Shown: piece by piece, positions 35,575 to 44,482 of the stretch
Numbering within the stretch: the stretch's first letter is position 1
Layout: each line of letters begins with the position of its first letter
Source: Haloplanus litoreus
GTDB lineage: Archaea; Halobacteriota; Halobacteria; Halobacteriales; Haloferacaceae
Assembly (NCBI RefSeq): GCF_042677945.1
Contig: NZ_JBHUDN010000021.1
Length of the DNA stretch: 64,000 bases
Strand: one strand, 5' to 3'
Program-made: the position numbers and the translations under genes
The notes under the pieces: model-generated
Database searches by the model: none
Told to the model about the DNA's origin: nothing
Seen by the model: the letters and a program-made list of their open reading frames with translations, nothing else

Positions 35575-36384
35575 ATGGTACTGGTCTCCGCATTCAAAGA
35601 CGGATACGCTGCCCTCCGAGCGAATCCGATCCTGTTCGTCGCCGGCCTCCTCGTCGGGGGCGGAAGCCAACTCCAGAACGTCGAGCACCTGATCGATTCG
35701 CCGTTGGTTTCCGCAGGTGCATCGCTCGCGTGGTTGATCGTCTTCCCATTCGTTCTCGGTGGCTTCATCGAAACCGCCCGAGCTGCGATCGAAGGAACAG
35801 ACACATCGGTCACACAATTCCTTACTGCAGCACGGACACATTACCTCCGACTGCTACTCGGAACTGTGGTGTTCGTGTTTCTCGTTCTGGGAACTGCCAT
35901 TGGACTCGGACTCGTCGGATTCGTCCTCGGAATCGGATCGATGGCACTCGCTGCGATTCACGAGATGGCCGCCTTCGCCGCAGGCGTCGGTTCGCTGCTC
36001 GTCTGGCTGTTGTCCATCCTCGTCGTCATTATGTTCGTGCAATTTTACGACGTCGCAATCGTCATCGAAGACCAGAGCGTTACTGATTCGTTCCGGAGAA
36101 GTGTTGCACTCGTCCGCTCGAACCTCAAAAGCGTCGCCGGGTTCTCACTGGTGTGGGTCATCCTGTTGAACGCCTTTTTCATCCCCGAGTACCTGCTCCA
36201 GTTGACGTTGACGGACGCCGGGCCTGCTGACGTTTTACCGATCGATCCCGGCATTCCGGTCGCCGTCCTACTCCCGATCGGAATCGTCCTGTCGGCGGTT
36301 GGCTTCGCGTACTTCTATACGGTGTACACGGCGTACTACCTGCGACTGATCGATGCCTCACCCGTCTCCACGGAGTCGGTATGA
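35575..36384 (+). CDS. DUF7847-like multi-spanning membrane protein
   Basis: The product has 269 residues with about six helices. The start MVLVSAFKDGYAALRANPILF is closely similar to the protein at 12643. The FVQFYDVAIVIEDQSVTDSF segment and FRRSVALVRSNLKSVAGFSL follow in the same order. Function unknown. The next gene is a regulator 90 bases downstream, and a further related membrane protein follows it, so the three may work together. Confidence 0.75.
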   Translation: MVLVSAFKDGYAALRANPILFVAGLLVGGGSQLQNVEHLIDSPLVSAGASLAWLIVFPFVLGGFIETARAAIEGTDTSVTQFLTAARTHYLRLLLGTVVFVFLVLGTAIGLGLVGFVLGIGSMALAAIHEMAAFAAGVGSLLVWLLSILVVIMFVQFYDVAIVIEDQSVTDSFRRSVALVRSNLKSVAGFSLVWVILLNAFFIPEYLLQLTLTDAGPADVLPIDPGIPVAVLLPIGIVLSAVGFAYFYTVYTAYYLRLIDASPVSTESV

Positions 36385-36474
36385 CCACGCACCAACAACT
36401 ACGTACGATGGTATCGAACGGCCCCTGATCAGGATAGCTCTCGACTACTCGCGCCACAGTATTCAACAGCAACC

Positions 36475-36927
36475 ATGTCACGACTCCTTCCGACACAAAC
36501 GAACGCCGCCGTCGAACGAAGTGATAACCCCGCCGTCCTGAGTCTCGACGACGACGCGACACGAGACGTGATCGAAGCGTTGTCCTCCGAAACCGCCTAC
36601 GAGATCTTCCGGCTGCTCAACGAGATGCCGGCGACGCCGGCACGGATCGCCGAGCAGCTCGACCAGAGCGTTCAAAACGTTCACTATCACCTAACGAACC
36701 TCGAATCGGCGGGCGTGATCGAAGTCACCGACACCTGCTATTCGGAGAAAGGACGTGAGATGAGTGTCTACGTCGTCTCAGAAGACCCGACGCTGCTCTT
36801 CCTCGGCACCGAGGACGACCGACCGAGTCTCAAACGTGCGTTCAAATCCTTCGCCTCGTTACTCGGTCCCCCAGCAATCCTGCTTGCAGCCGGCGAATCC
36901 ATCTCTCAATTCGTCACTGCCGAATGA
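36475..36927 (+). CDS. ArsR-like winged-helix regulator
   Basis: The product has 150 residues. The winged helix is clear: ALSSETAYEIFRLLNEMPAT, PARIAEQLDQSVQNVHYHLTNLE, SAGVIEVTDTCYSEKGREMSVYVVSED. This is the haloarchaeal ArsR/HTH pattern for a cytoplasmic repressor or activator. The C-terminal tail (LLGPPAILLAAGESI) is hydrophobic and may touch the membrane or the partner protein. The stop overlaps the ATG of the next gene (ATGA), so it probably regulates or senses with that membrane protein. Confidence 0.85.
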   Translation: MSRLLPTQTNAAVERSDNPAVLSLDDDATRDVIEALSSETAYEIFRLLNEMPATPARIAEQLDQSVQNVHYHLTNLESAGVIEVTDTCYSEKGREMSVYVVSEDPTLLFLGTEDDRPSLKRAFKSFASLLGPPAILLAAGESISQFVTAE

Positions 36928-37829
36928 GCGAACACACCGACTCACCGATCCGAAGTACTTCTACCGGCGACGACGCAATCACCTGTGACGTGGCACCGAC
37001 GATCAAAGCTCGAGAAGATGTCGACGGCTGTGGCTGCCTCGAATGCCGCAACATCGAGACGACTACCACCAATCGGACCGTCCTCGATGCGCTCGTATGG
37101 TCGGTTCGCTTGTTTCGCTCCTACCCGTCGATCCTCGCCTTCGCCGGCGTGATTATTCTCGCCAACCGCCTTCTCGAGACGGACAGCATCGCCCTGCTTC
37201 CGATGCCCGCAATCGGCGTGGCCGAGGCCGTGACGGCGTTCGCGTTCATCATCTCGATCCGCGCCTACGTCGGAACGATCGTTGCCGGGGAACTGACCGG
37301 TGAGCCCGTCACGATACGCGAGGGAATGCGTCGAAGCATCGCCCGGACACCGGCATTAGTCGGCGTTATCCTCCTCATCGTGTTTTCGGTGATGACGATT
37401 CCGTTCTTCGTGTCGCTTCCACTCTTCCTCCTGGTCGGCGTGCTCCCGGTCACGCCGGTGGAGATGGTCAGTTTCCCCGTCGCTGCAGCGGTCGGCGGAA
37501 TCGTGTTCGCCGTGCCGTTTCTTTTTCTCCTGTTCAAATTCTGGTTCGCGCCCGAGGCGTGCGTCATCGGCCAGTACGGCCCTCTCAAATCACTACGAGT
37601 GAGCTGGCGCATCACGACGAACTACCGAGGAAAGTTCGTTCTTATCGTCATAATCGCTATCGGAAGTGCAGTCAGCCTCTATCTACCAACATATCTGCCC
37701 GAGATGGGTGCGAGCTTGGCTTCGTTGAATCCTGTAGTGCATCTGATTTCATCGAGTGTCGGTGAACTACTTTCCATCGTGTGGGCAAGCGCGTATGCGC
37801 ACATCTACGTCCAGGGGATCATTTCGTGA
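36924..37829 (+). CDS. Membrane protein with an N-terminal Cys cluster, DUF7847-like
   Basis: The product has 301 residues. The soluble N-terminus (about 60 residues) contains Cys21 and a CGCLEC cluster (36-41), a possible metal site. About six helices follow, with ELTGEPVTIREGMRRSIART and GPLKSLRVSWRITTNYRGKF loops like those of the other DUF7847-like proteins. It is translated with the upstream regulator. The Cys cluster could signal metal or redox state to that regulator; this is inference. Confidence 0.7.
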   Translation: MSEHTDSPIRSTSTGDDAITCDVAPTIKAREDVDGCGCLECRNIETTTTNRTVLDALVWSVRLFRSYPSILAFAGVIILANRLLETDSIALLPMPAIGVAEAVTAFAFIISIRAYVGTIVAGELTGEPVTIREGMRRSIARTPALVGVILLIVFSVMTIPFFVSLPLFLLVGVLPVTPVEMVSFPVAAAVGGIVFAVPFLFLLFKFWFAPEACVIGQYGPLKSLRVSWRITTNYRGKFVLIVIIAIGSAVSLYLPTYLPEMGASLASLNPVVHLISSSVGELLSIVWASAYAHIYVQGIIS

Positions 37830-37850
37830 ACCGAGACGCGTATGGAGAAT

Positions 37851-38450
37851 TCAATTCCCTTGAATCGCATCGATAACGATCGCCGCGATCACAACCGGCT
37901 CTGTCGGGACCGAGCTGGTATCGGTCAGCGTAATTTCGTACTGGTCGAAGTCAAACAGAGCGAATTCGCCCTCGATTGAGCCGACTGGATTGCCTTCTGA
38001 ATCGGTTATATCGTACTTGTGGGCGATTCCTTGGCCGGCCGGCAGGAGTTTCCGTGCGATGGTAATGAGTGCACCACGTGAGTTGATCTCAGCAAGCAGC
38101 GACCGATCGTCGACATCGCGAAGTCGCCAGGTGTCTTGCAGCAACGAAAGGTCATTGTCAAGGATGACGAGTTCTTCGTCAGTGTGGCTGTCCGTGAGGA
38201 GATAGTCGCCGGCGATATCCCAGGTATCGATAGCTTTCACAAGACCGATCTCAGTACCATCGGCATCAACGAATGGGAACTCATCTTTTCCCTCGTACAT
38301 CTGGTACGTGGTGCGAAAAATCGTATCACCCGCAGCGTCCCTTGCTTCGTACTCGGGTCGAAAATTCTTATCGCGTCCAGTCTGCTCGACAGTATACTGG
38401 CTTCCAGAGAGATCGATCGCGGAGAGTTCATACTGTTGTGTGTCTATCAT
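37851..38450 (-). CDS. LURP-one-related (tubby-like fold) protein
   Basis: The product has 199 residues, a second LOR-family protein of the window. Strands match those at 15692: PEYEARDAAGDTIFRTTYQMY, FPFVDADGTEIGLVKAIDTW, YLLTDSHTDEELVILDNDLS, HKYDITDSEGNPVGSIEGEF. Both end in a SSVPTEPVVIAAIVIDAI / STVPKEAVVAAACILDAL helix. It converges with the operon of the preceding genes. Function unknown in archaea. Confidence 0.85.
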   Translation of the reverse strand: MIDTQQYELSAIDLSGSQYTVEQTGRDKNFRPEYEARDAAGDTIFRTTYQMYEGKDEFPFVDADGTEIGLVKAIDTWDIAGDYLLTDSHTDEELVILDNDLSLLQDTWRLRDVDDRSLLAEINSRGALITIARKLLPAGQGIAHKYDITDSEGNPVGSIEGEFALFDFDQYEITLTDTSSVPTEPVVIAAIVIDAIQGN

Positions 38451-38570
38451 TGTTCGATGTGTTCAACCGTGACAAAAGTAAGTACCGCCTTTGGTAGCAC
38501 AGCGACGTGATTCGATCATCCTCCTAACCGAAATCGACTCAGACCTGCCATTTGAGACCTGTAACGACAC

Positions 38571-39443
38571 GTGACAGCCAGCAAATACACTCCGCGCGTT
38601 GTGGTGCTGAGTGGCGGGACGAGCGGTATCGGCCGCATCGCCGCAACAGAAGTTGCTGCACAGGGAGCGACCGTAGCGGTTATCGGACGAGACCAGACGC
38701 GTGGTGAGACACTCGTCGCTGAGGCGACCGCGCTTGACGGCGATATTCAATTTCACCAAGCGGACCTCGCAACACAGGCAACCGTTCGGTCTCTTGCTGG
38801 GGAACTCCTCGATACATATGACCGGATTGACACCCTCGTCCACAACGCCGGGCTCTCATCTCGCCTTCGAACAGAAACCGAAGACGGCGTCGAACTCACG
38901 TTCGCCGTTAATCACCTCGCTCCGTACCTTCTGACACACGAACTACTCGATCGACTCCGAAGCTCCGCACCAGCCAGAGTCGTTGTCACCGCCTCGGACA
39001 TTCACCATCGGGCTACATTCGAGTTCAATGATCTCCAATTCACCAGCGGCTACGATTCGCTCCAAGCGTATGCTCGGTCGAAACTCGCCAATATCGCGTT
39101 CACACTCGAACTTGCCGACCGACTCGAGGACACCGAGATCACAGCGAACTGCTTTCACCCCGGCTTCGTTCCCTCAACGAACCTCTTCCGCGACGCCCCT
39201 CTCTGGACACGAGTGATGGTCCGCGCTGCAGCCATCATCCCCGGTATCGGCACAACACAACAGGAAGGCGCACAGCGACTCTGCAAACTCGTTACGGCCC
39301 CGAAATTCAAGGAGCGAACCGGCACGTACGTCACCGGCGAAGGGATCACGTCCCCGACGACAGAAGCATCCAATCCAGAGAATCGAAAGCGACTCTGGGA
39401 AATTAGTGCCGACCTCGTCGACATCGATCCTGACTGGCCGTAG
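38571..39443 (+). CDS. Short-chain dehydrogenase/reductase (retinol-dehydrogenase-like)
   Basis: The product has 290 residues. The dinucleotide motif GGTSGIG (15-21), NAG (92-94), Ser142 and YARSK (Tyr167, Lys171) are in place, so the Rossmann enzyme should be active with NAD(P)H. The VNHLAPYLLT and CFHPGFVPSTNL segments match the retinol-dehydrogenase/WW-oxidoreductase-like branch. The substrate is unknown. The start is GTG at 38571. No pathway genes are adjacent. Confidence 0.9.
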   Translation: MTASKYTPRVVVLSGGTSGIGRIAATEVAAQGATVAVIGRDQTRGETLVAEATALDGDIQFHQADLATQATVRSLAGELLDTYDRIDTLVHNAGLSSRLRTETEDGVELTFAVNHLAPYLLTHELLDRLRSSAPARVVVTASDIHHRATFEFNDLQFTSGYDSLQAYARSKLANIAFTLELADRLEDTEITANCFHPGFVPSTNLFRDAPLWTRVMVRAAAIIPGIGTTQQEGAQRLCKLVTAPKFKERTGTYVTGEGITSPTTEASNPENRKRLWEISADLVDIDPDWP

Positions 39444-39524
39444 TCTGAAGCTCAACTCACCCGAATAGTTGTTCGGTCGGGGAGTATCTATCCCTGGTTT
39501 CTCCTCATTGCCAGAATTATCGCA

Positions 39525-40808
39525 CTACGTTCCCTCCGTCTGTTGGGCGCCGTTAGGGCGACGGTCGAACACGTCGAGGATCGGGTCAGGATCCTCTAGA
39601 TGAGGAAGTCGCAACTCTCGATCAGCACACTCAATAACGACTGTCGACGTATCGAGCCACCCGTGAAGCCGGCCACGTTCGACACGCAGGCTGCTTTCGT
39701 CCCACGGCTCAATTCGCCACACTCGGGTTCGGAGCAATCGATCGTATGCGACAATCGCGTTATCGGACACTCGGTACTCGATGCCCCCGTACCGCAACCC
39801 GTGGTCGATCGTGAGAAGCCCCATCGGAACGACGAGACTGGCCCCGACAAGGACGAGAACGATGTCCCAAGCACGTCCGAGCATGAAGAGGAGCGAAACC
39901 AGAAGGATGAATCCGCTGACGACTAGCACGCCCGGATGGCGTCGGACGTTTGAGGTGGAGATTCCGCCGAACAGTCGTCCTTGGGTGGTCGGTCGAATTC
40001 GATCGTTCACGTTATCCACTGGTTCGATCGGTTCGTGGGCCGGTGGGTCGTACGCCCATCCGAGTTCGAAATAGGACGCCTCGTCAAAGGCAGCTAGTCG
40101 GTCTCGGTACAGGCTCCCAAGATCGAAGCCGAACTTCACCAGTACGATCCCGACCAGGATCGGCAGACCGACGACAGTCGGATCAATAGCTGTGATCGGA
40201 TCGTCAGAGGATACTGAGCCTGCAGCAAGACCCACGAATGTCGCCGTGAGTAGTCCGCCGACACCGATCACCGCTCCACGCATGAAAACGCCCTGAATTG
40301 CCGTCTGGGCGCTGTGCTCGAGGTGTCCTTGTCGATGAAAATAATCCACGAGTGTCGAGACACCCTCGCTGAGAAAGATACCAAAAGCAGAGAGCACCAC
40401 CATCACTAAGGCGTCTGAGTCGGGAATTTCAGAACCGATTACGCCAACAGTTGTAACACCGGCAAAGAACCACACGAGTGCGAGGATGGGGACGGCAACG
40501 GCAAGAACGGGTAGCGTCGAGAGTCGAATCCCGAGTTCGGTGAAGGGAATCGGGATCGCGGTTCGCTTGCTCGCCAGCGCGCCCGCAATCAGCGGGTAGG
40601 AATCGAATTCCGAGGGGCGGCCGGCAAATAGCGCTTTAACCAGGGCCCAAAACGAGAGAACTCCGAGTTCGAACCAGTAGAGGAAAACGAGCGCGGCGAG
40701 ATTCCACCCGAGGGCGACGACGCCGACGAGTGGAAGCGCGTTCGCAACGATGACGGCAATCGTCTCAGACGGAGGGCTATAGTGCTGCACTTTTAAGAGG
40801 GGATCCAT
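39525..40808 (-). CDS. DUF6498-type multi-spanning membrane protein
   Basis: The product has 427 residues and nine or ten helices, second member of the family after 1476-2873. Matching points are the NALPLVGVVALGWN helix, the VKALFAGRPSEFD loop, a mid-protein loop with VDYFHRQGHLEHSAQ and a soluble C-terminal section (YRVSDNAIVAYDRLLRTRVWRIEPW) that matches YQRRDDAVVAYDDLTGAVQWAIPVD in the first protein. Function unknown. Confidence 0.8.
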   Translation of the reverse strand: MDPLLKVQHYSPPSETIAVIVANALPLVGVVALGWNLAALVFLYWFELGVLSFWALVKALFAGRPSEFDSYPLIAGALASKRTAIPIPFTELGIRLSTLPVLAVAVPILALVWFFAGVTTVGVIGSEIPDSDALVMVVLSAFGIFLSEGVSTLVDYFHRQGHLEHSAQTAIQGVFMRGAVIGVGGLLTATFVGLAAGSVSSDDPITAIDPTVVGLPILVGIVLVKFGFDLGSLYRDRLAAFDEASYFELGWAYDPPAHEPIEPVDNVNDRIRPTTQGRLFGGISTSNVRRHPGVLVVSGFILLVSLLFMLGRAWDIVLVLVGASLVVPMGLLTIDHGLRYGGIEYRVSDNAIVAYDRLLRTRVWRIEPWDESSLRVERGRLHGWLDTSTVVIECADRELRLPHLEDPDPILDVFDRRPNGAQQTEGT

Positions 40809-41030
40809 CCACCAAATGTGGCGGTTGACTGAGACAAATATCTGCCTTTCTGATTCTGTTGAAGTACTTGGGACGTTCTTGATTCAAGCTGTTATCAAAC
40901 AGGATAAAACCTCTCTGAAGCCACAGTTACTCTAGTTATAGAGCGATCAAGATGGTGGGATCCGAATAGTCCACAACGCTCGCCAAACAAGTGACTCTTC
41001 TCATAGAGCAGATGACTGGTATGAAGGAAC

Positions 41031-41324
41031 CTACACAGACGCAGACTCTGCGATATCGATGTACTGATGTTCCCATTCACGACGGGCTTCGATTTCACGG
41101 CGCCCGCGGCGGGTGAGTGTATACACGTTTGTCCGTCGGTCTTTCTCACCTTTCTCGACCAACCCCTTCTCGACGAGCGTATCGAGGTTCGGGTAGAGTC
41201 GTCCGTGATGGATCTCTTTCTCGTAGTAGTCTTCGAGTTCCTCCTTGATGGCGAGGCCGTGGGGTTCGTCAAGGCCGGCGATCACATACAGGAGGTCGCG
41301 CTGAAATCCCGTCAGGTCGTACAT
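41031..41324 (-). CDS. PadR-family transcriptional regulator
   Basis: The product has 97 residues. The PadR winged helix is complete: LTGFQRDLLYVIAGLDEPHG, LAIKEELEDYYEKEIHHGRL, YPNLDTLVEKGLVEKGEKDR, RTNVYTLTRRGRREIEARRE. PadR proteins bind DNA as dimers in the cytoplasm, mostly as repressors of transport or stress genes. Its length is the short, single-domain type common in haloarchaea. It is divergent from tbp, with 205 bases between the starts. Confidence 0.9.
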   Translation of the reverse strand: MYDLTGFQRDLLYVIAGLDEPHGLAIKEELEDYYEKEIHHGRLYPNLDTLVEKGLVEKGEKDRRTNVYTLTRRGRREIEARREWEHQYIDIAESASV

Positions 41325-41529
41325 CGTTCCAGCCGCTGATAGCTTGTGCGGCGATATACGTCTGTTGCCCGTGATTAGGGGTAGACTGACACATTTTTCG
41401 GAATCGATACCTGTACGTTTATACAGAAGGACCGTCCAGCCGCGCGATCTCTGAGGACAGTCGACAGCAGCACATCCACCGATTCCTAAGCCCTCCGATT
41501 TAAGCGGGCTGTGTACGCTACATGAGGCT

Positions 41530-42090
41530 ATGAGCGTCGCGTCGGAATCAATTCAAATCGAGAACGTCGTCGCGTCCAGCGATATCGGTCAGGAATTGGA
41601 TCTCGAAACGTTGGCCAACGATCTGGTGGCGAGTGATTATAATCCAGACAATTTCCCTGGGTTAGTCTACCGACTACAGGAGCCAAAAGCCGCGGCACTC
41701 ATTTTCCGGTCCGGCAAAATCGTCTGTACCGGTGCGAACAGCATCGAGAACGTGACGACAGCACTTCAGCAAGTCTTTGACGAACTTTGTGACTTGGGTA
41801 TCCAAGTGACCGACTCTCCAAAGATAGAAGTGCAAAATATCGTCTCAAGCGCGGATCTCGGCCATACGCTCAATTTGAACGCGATCGCGATCGGGCTGGG
41901 CCTCGAGAAGATCGAGTACGAGCCCGAGCAGTTTCCAGGACTTGTCTATCGGCTCGACGAGCCGTCTGTTGTCGCACTGCTCTTCGGCAGTGGGAAACTG
42001 GTGATCACCGGGGGGAAACAGCTTGACGATGCGGAACAGGCCCTCTCCGTGATCGAGGATCGGCTGACTGATCTCGGTTTACTAGATTGA
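41530..42090 (+). CDS. tbp: TATA-box-binding protein (accessory copy)
   Basis: The product has 186 residues, full length for archaeal TBP. Two saddle repeats are visible: IQIENVVASSDIGQELDLET (from residue 8) and IEVQNIVSSADLGHTLNLNA (from residue 98). Each is followed by a FPGLVYRL strand and a KIVCTGA/KLVITGG strand. It binds TATA elements with TFB to start transcription. Haloarchaea often carry several TBPs on different replicons. The mix of neighbours (TFB and PCNA 18-20 kb away) suggests this is not the housekeeping copy. A TTTAAG box lies about 30 bases upstream. Confidence 0.95.
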   Translation: MSVASESIQIENVVASSDIGQELDLETLANDLVASDYNPDNFPGLVYRLQEPKAAALIFRSGKIVCTGANSIENVTTALQQVFDELCDLGIQVTDSPKIEVQNIVSSADLGHTLNLNAIAIGLGLEKIEYEPEQFPGLVYRLDEPSVVALLFGSGKLVITGGKQLDDAEQALSVIEDRLTDLGLLD

Positions 42091-42134
42091 GACGCGCCTG
42101 CTGACACCGGCAGGGTCAGCAATCAAACACCCGG

Positions 42135-42710
42135 TTAGGGTGGTGCTGAATTCGAGTCACGATCTTCTTCGGCAAGCAACTTCTCGCGAGCCGAATTGAC
42201 GTTCGAGCGGACAGCGTCCTCGGTGACGCCTCGAATGTCGGCCCACTGAGCGACAGTGTATCGCTCGGCCTCCTCGACGACAGTCCAGTCGACAGCCTCG
42301 TGAAGCGAGCAATCGCCGGCGACCAGCTCGGCGATCCGCTCAAGGAAGTCCTTCTCCTCCCAGGCAAGAGCGACTTCGTCGAATCGATGGTGCTCCCGAT
42401 TGTAGACGCCGAACATCTGGACAGCGCCGTCGCGCTCCAGGTCGGCACGAACGTGAGCCGGGAGTGACTCCAGCGCGGCCTCCGGGAGGGGATACGCGGG
42501 AACGTCGTGGAGTGACGCCACATCGAACGGGGTCAGGCCACGGTGTGAGATATCACCGAATTTCATCAGATAGCCGGTCTCTGAGGCGAGTTGTGTCCGC
42601 CCTTCAAGCAGGTGTTCAGCGAGTTCGGGGTAGTCGTCTCGGTCGACTGAGCCGGTCTTGAAGACCGTCACGAAGTCACGGTCACCACTACTGGGTGGAT
42701 GTTCTGACAT
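42135..42710 (-). CDS. Hypothetical protein with a C-terminal helix-turn-helix
   Basis: The product has 191 residues. The N-terminal two thirds are acidic and unrecognised (FGDISHRGLTPFDVASLHDV). The C-terminus (EAERYTVAQWADIRGVTEDA, then VRSNVNSAREKLL) looks like a sigma-region-4-like helix-turn-helix that recognises DNA. Conserved in haloarchaeal elements by impression only; I cannot name the family. It is the last of a minus-strand run of small genes that begins at the SWIM/VWA genes. Confidence 0.6.
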   Translation of the reverse strand: MSEHPPSSGDRDFVTVFKTGSVDRDDYPELAEHLLEGRTQLASETGYLMKFGDISHRGLTPFDVASLHDVPAYPLPEAALESLPAHVRADLERDGAVQMFGVYNREHHRFDEVALAWEEKDFLERIAELVAGDCSLHEAVDWTVVEEAERYTVAQWADIRGVTEDAVRSNVNSAREKLLAEEDRDSNSAPP

Positions 42711-42744
42711 CAGTCATCATCCTCCGGTATTTGATAGAAATTCG

Positions 42745-43002
42745 TTAGTACAGACTATGAGTCTGGCTCTCAGATGTGCCCTCATCGGGGGTGGATTCCC
42801 GAAGCGTCGTAGCACGATCAGCGAGCATCCGGAGTACCCAGCGCCGGCACTGATGCCGGTTCTCGTAGCCCACGTACTCTCGGACCGTCTCGACGTCGTG
42901 CATACAGGTGACGCCGCCACGGATGAGCCGCCGGTTGTTCGTCTCGAGGAGTGTCGCAGGAGGGAGCGCCTCCAGAATCGGCCGGGAGGGACGTTCGGAC
43001 AT
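42745..43002 (-). CDS. Small soluble hypothetical protein
   Basis: The product has 85 residues (MSERPSRPILEALPPATLLE). The part VTCMHDVETVREYVGYENRH, then RRWVLRMLADRATTL, looks like a compact helical domain. No family is recognised. The stretch upstream of its start contains a perfect 9-base inverted repeat (43034-43073). Confidence 0.55.
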   Translation of the reverse strand: MSERPSRPILEALPPATLLETNNRRLIRGGVTCMHDVETVREYVGYENRHQCRRWVLRMLADRATTLRESTPDEGTSESQTHSLY

Positions 43003-43033
43003 GCGTGGCTACTGGTCCGCTTCTTCGCAGTAG

Positions 43034-43073
43034 TTACCCCACGGAGAGGATTCGAATGTCGATTGTGGGGTAA
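43034..43073. repeat. Perfect inverted repeat TTACCCCAC / GTGGGGTAA
   Basis: Two 9-base arms (43034-43042 and 43065-43073) with a 22-base spacer, lying 32-71 bases upstream of the start at 43002. The arms are too far apart and lack a T run for a simple terminator, so an operator for a dimeric regulator is plausible. Confidence 0.5.
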
Positions 43074-43116
43074 TTCGGTCGGCTGGAGCCGTCGTGGACT
43101 GGTACTCCATCGACTC

Positions 43117-43494
43117 TTACTCCTCGACAGTATCCGATAATTGACGGTCGGACCGGTCACCGAACAGTGGGACCATCGATGCGTCGCAATCGTCGAGTGT
43201 CCGTTGACCGGGGGTCGACGAGGCGAACAGCGGCTCCTGTTCACCGGCGTCCACACTACCGGTGCTCGTTTGCGGCCGGTCGTCGACGAAGCTCTCGCTC
43301 GTGGGAACATCGAGTCGGGGCGACCGCTGATGGCCGACCTCGATGCCGTGATCGGTGAGCGTGGTCTCGACCGCACCCGTCTCGACCTCCAGTCCCTCGC
43401 TCCCGAAGACTGCCTGGCGGTGGATAGAGAGATCGAGTCGTAGATGGTCGTCTGTCGGTTCGTGATCGGACGGCTGTGAATCGTCGGTGGGCAT
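43117..43494 (-). CDS. Acidic soluble hypothetical protein
   Basis: The product has 125 residues, strongly acidic and Ser/Thr-rich (MPTDDSQPSDHEPTDDHLRL), probably partly disordered. A short section (LVFGSEGLEVETGAVET-like; actual residues about 29-50) may be ordered. No family is recognised. Confidence 0.45.
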   Translation of the reverse strand: MPTDDSQPSDHEPTDDHLRLDLSIHRQAVFGSEGLEVETGAVETTLTDHGIEVGHQRSPRLDVPTSESFVDDRPQTSTGSVDAGEQEPLFASSTPGQRTLDDCDASMVPLFGDRSDRQLSDTVEE

Positions 43495-43621
43495 GGGGTA
43501 CCGAGGAAACTGGCGTTGCAGAATCGCCAGCTCCCTCGCCTCATTCGAGGCGTTAAATTTCGTCTGTCAGCAGTGATCTTGTGGAGTCGTTCCTCGATGT
43601 CGACTCGCCTCAGGCTGGCGG

Positions 43622-44395
43622 TCACAGGTCGGTCCTCGCGAACGCGCCTCCCCGCGGACCATCCCCCTCGATGTACTGCCCTTCGAGGTGAACCTCCAGC
43701 GCGTCCGGCCGTCCACCGACGAAGCGCCCGGTCACGGTGAAGGGTGTAACCCACGGCCCTCGTCCCTCGTCGTTGTCACTGGTTCGGCACGCATCGTTGG
43801 GAGCGGCTTCGACGTACACCTCGGCCGTTCGGTCGTCGACGAGGACGTGGGCGAGCGCGAATCCATCACAGTCCCACTCGAGGTGGCCTCGCCCGTGGAC
43901 GATGAATTGGTCGCCGGCGACGGTAATCGAGAGTTCGTCAGGCTCTGTTCCGAGGAAATCCCGAGTCCGGTCCGTGCCAAGAGTGAGGGTCACGTCAGTC
44001 AATCCCAGCCCGTCAGCAGGATCGTCGACCCAGGGATGCTCGTTGGTCAGAGGGCTGTCGACGGGACCATCGATAACCTCGCCGCTGCGTTCTGACGGCT
44101 CTCGGCTGGTCTCATCTTGGTCACCGTCACCGGGGGTCGTCGCTGGTTCTGCCGTGTCGGTCGTGCGTCCCGAATTCGGGCCACCGGGACCGCTCCCCTC
44201 CCTGTCACTGGTGCTGACAGACGGGGGATCACCGCCCGGATCTGGCTGCCCGAGAATACTTGCACAGCCCGCCAGCGATACCAGTGTGGCTGAGGAGACT
44301 GCCGCGAGAACGTCTCGCCGCCGCCACCTGCGTCGCTGGAATCGACTCAGATGCTGGTGCGGGTGATGTGTGCGGTGCCGACGACGCGAGGACAT
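43622..44395 (-). CDS. Tat lipoprotein of unknown function
   Basis: The product has 257 residues. A long basic N-terminus precedes the signal RRRWRRRDVLAAVSSATLV, then SLAGC, with the lipobox Cys at residue 44. A long Ser/Gly/Asp/Thr linker follows (about 80 residues) and then a beta-rich domain with a C-terminal FVGGRPDALEVHLEGQYIEG strand pair. The true start may be further in, close to the signal. It lies between the SWIM gene and the small acidic gene on the same strand. Confidence 0.75.
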   Translation of the reverse strand: MSSRRRHRTHHPHQHLSRFQRRRWRRRDVLAAVSSATLVSLAGCASILGQPDPGGDPPSVSTSDREGSGPGGPNSGRTTDTAEPATTPGDGDQDETSREPSERSGEVIDGPVDSPLTNEHPWVDDPADGLGLTDVTLTLGTDRTRDFLGTEPDELSITVAGDQFIVHGRGHLEWDCDGFALAHVLVDDRTAEVYVEAAPNDACRTSDNDEGRGPWVTPFTVTGRFVGGRPDALEVHLEGQYIEGDGPRGGAFARTDL

Positions 44396-44482
44396 ATCTC
44401 GTCTACTTCCTCCTCAGCGGCCATCTACTAAGAAATTTCAGAGGGTGCGCAAAACGCAACTGTGCGTTGGCCTGACCGCCGG

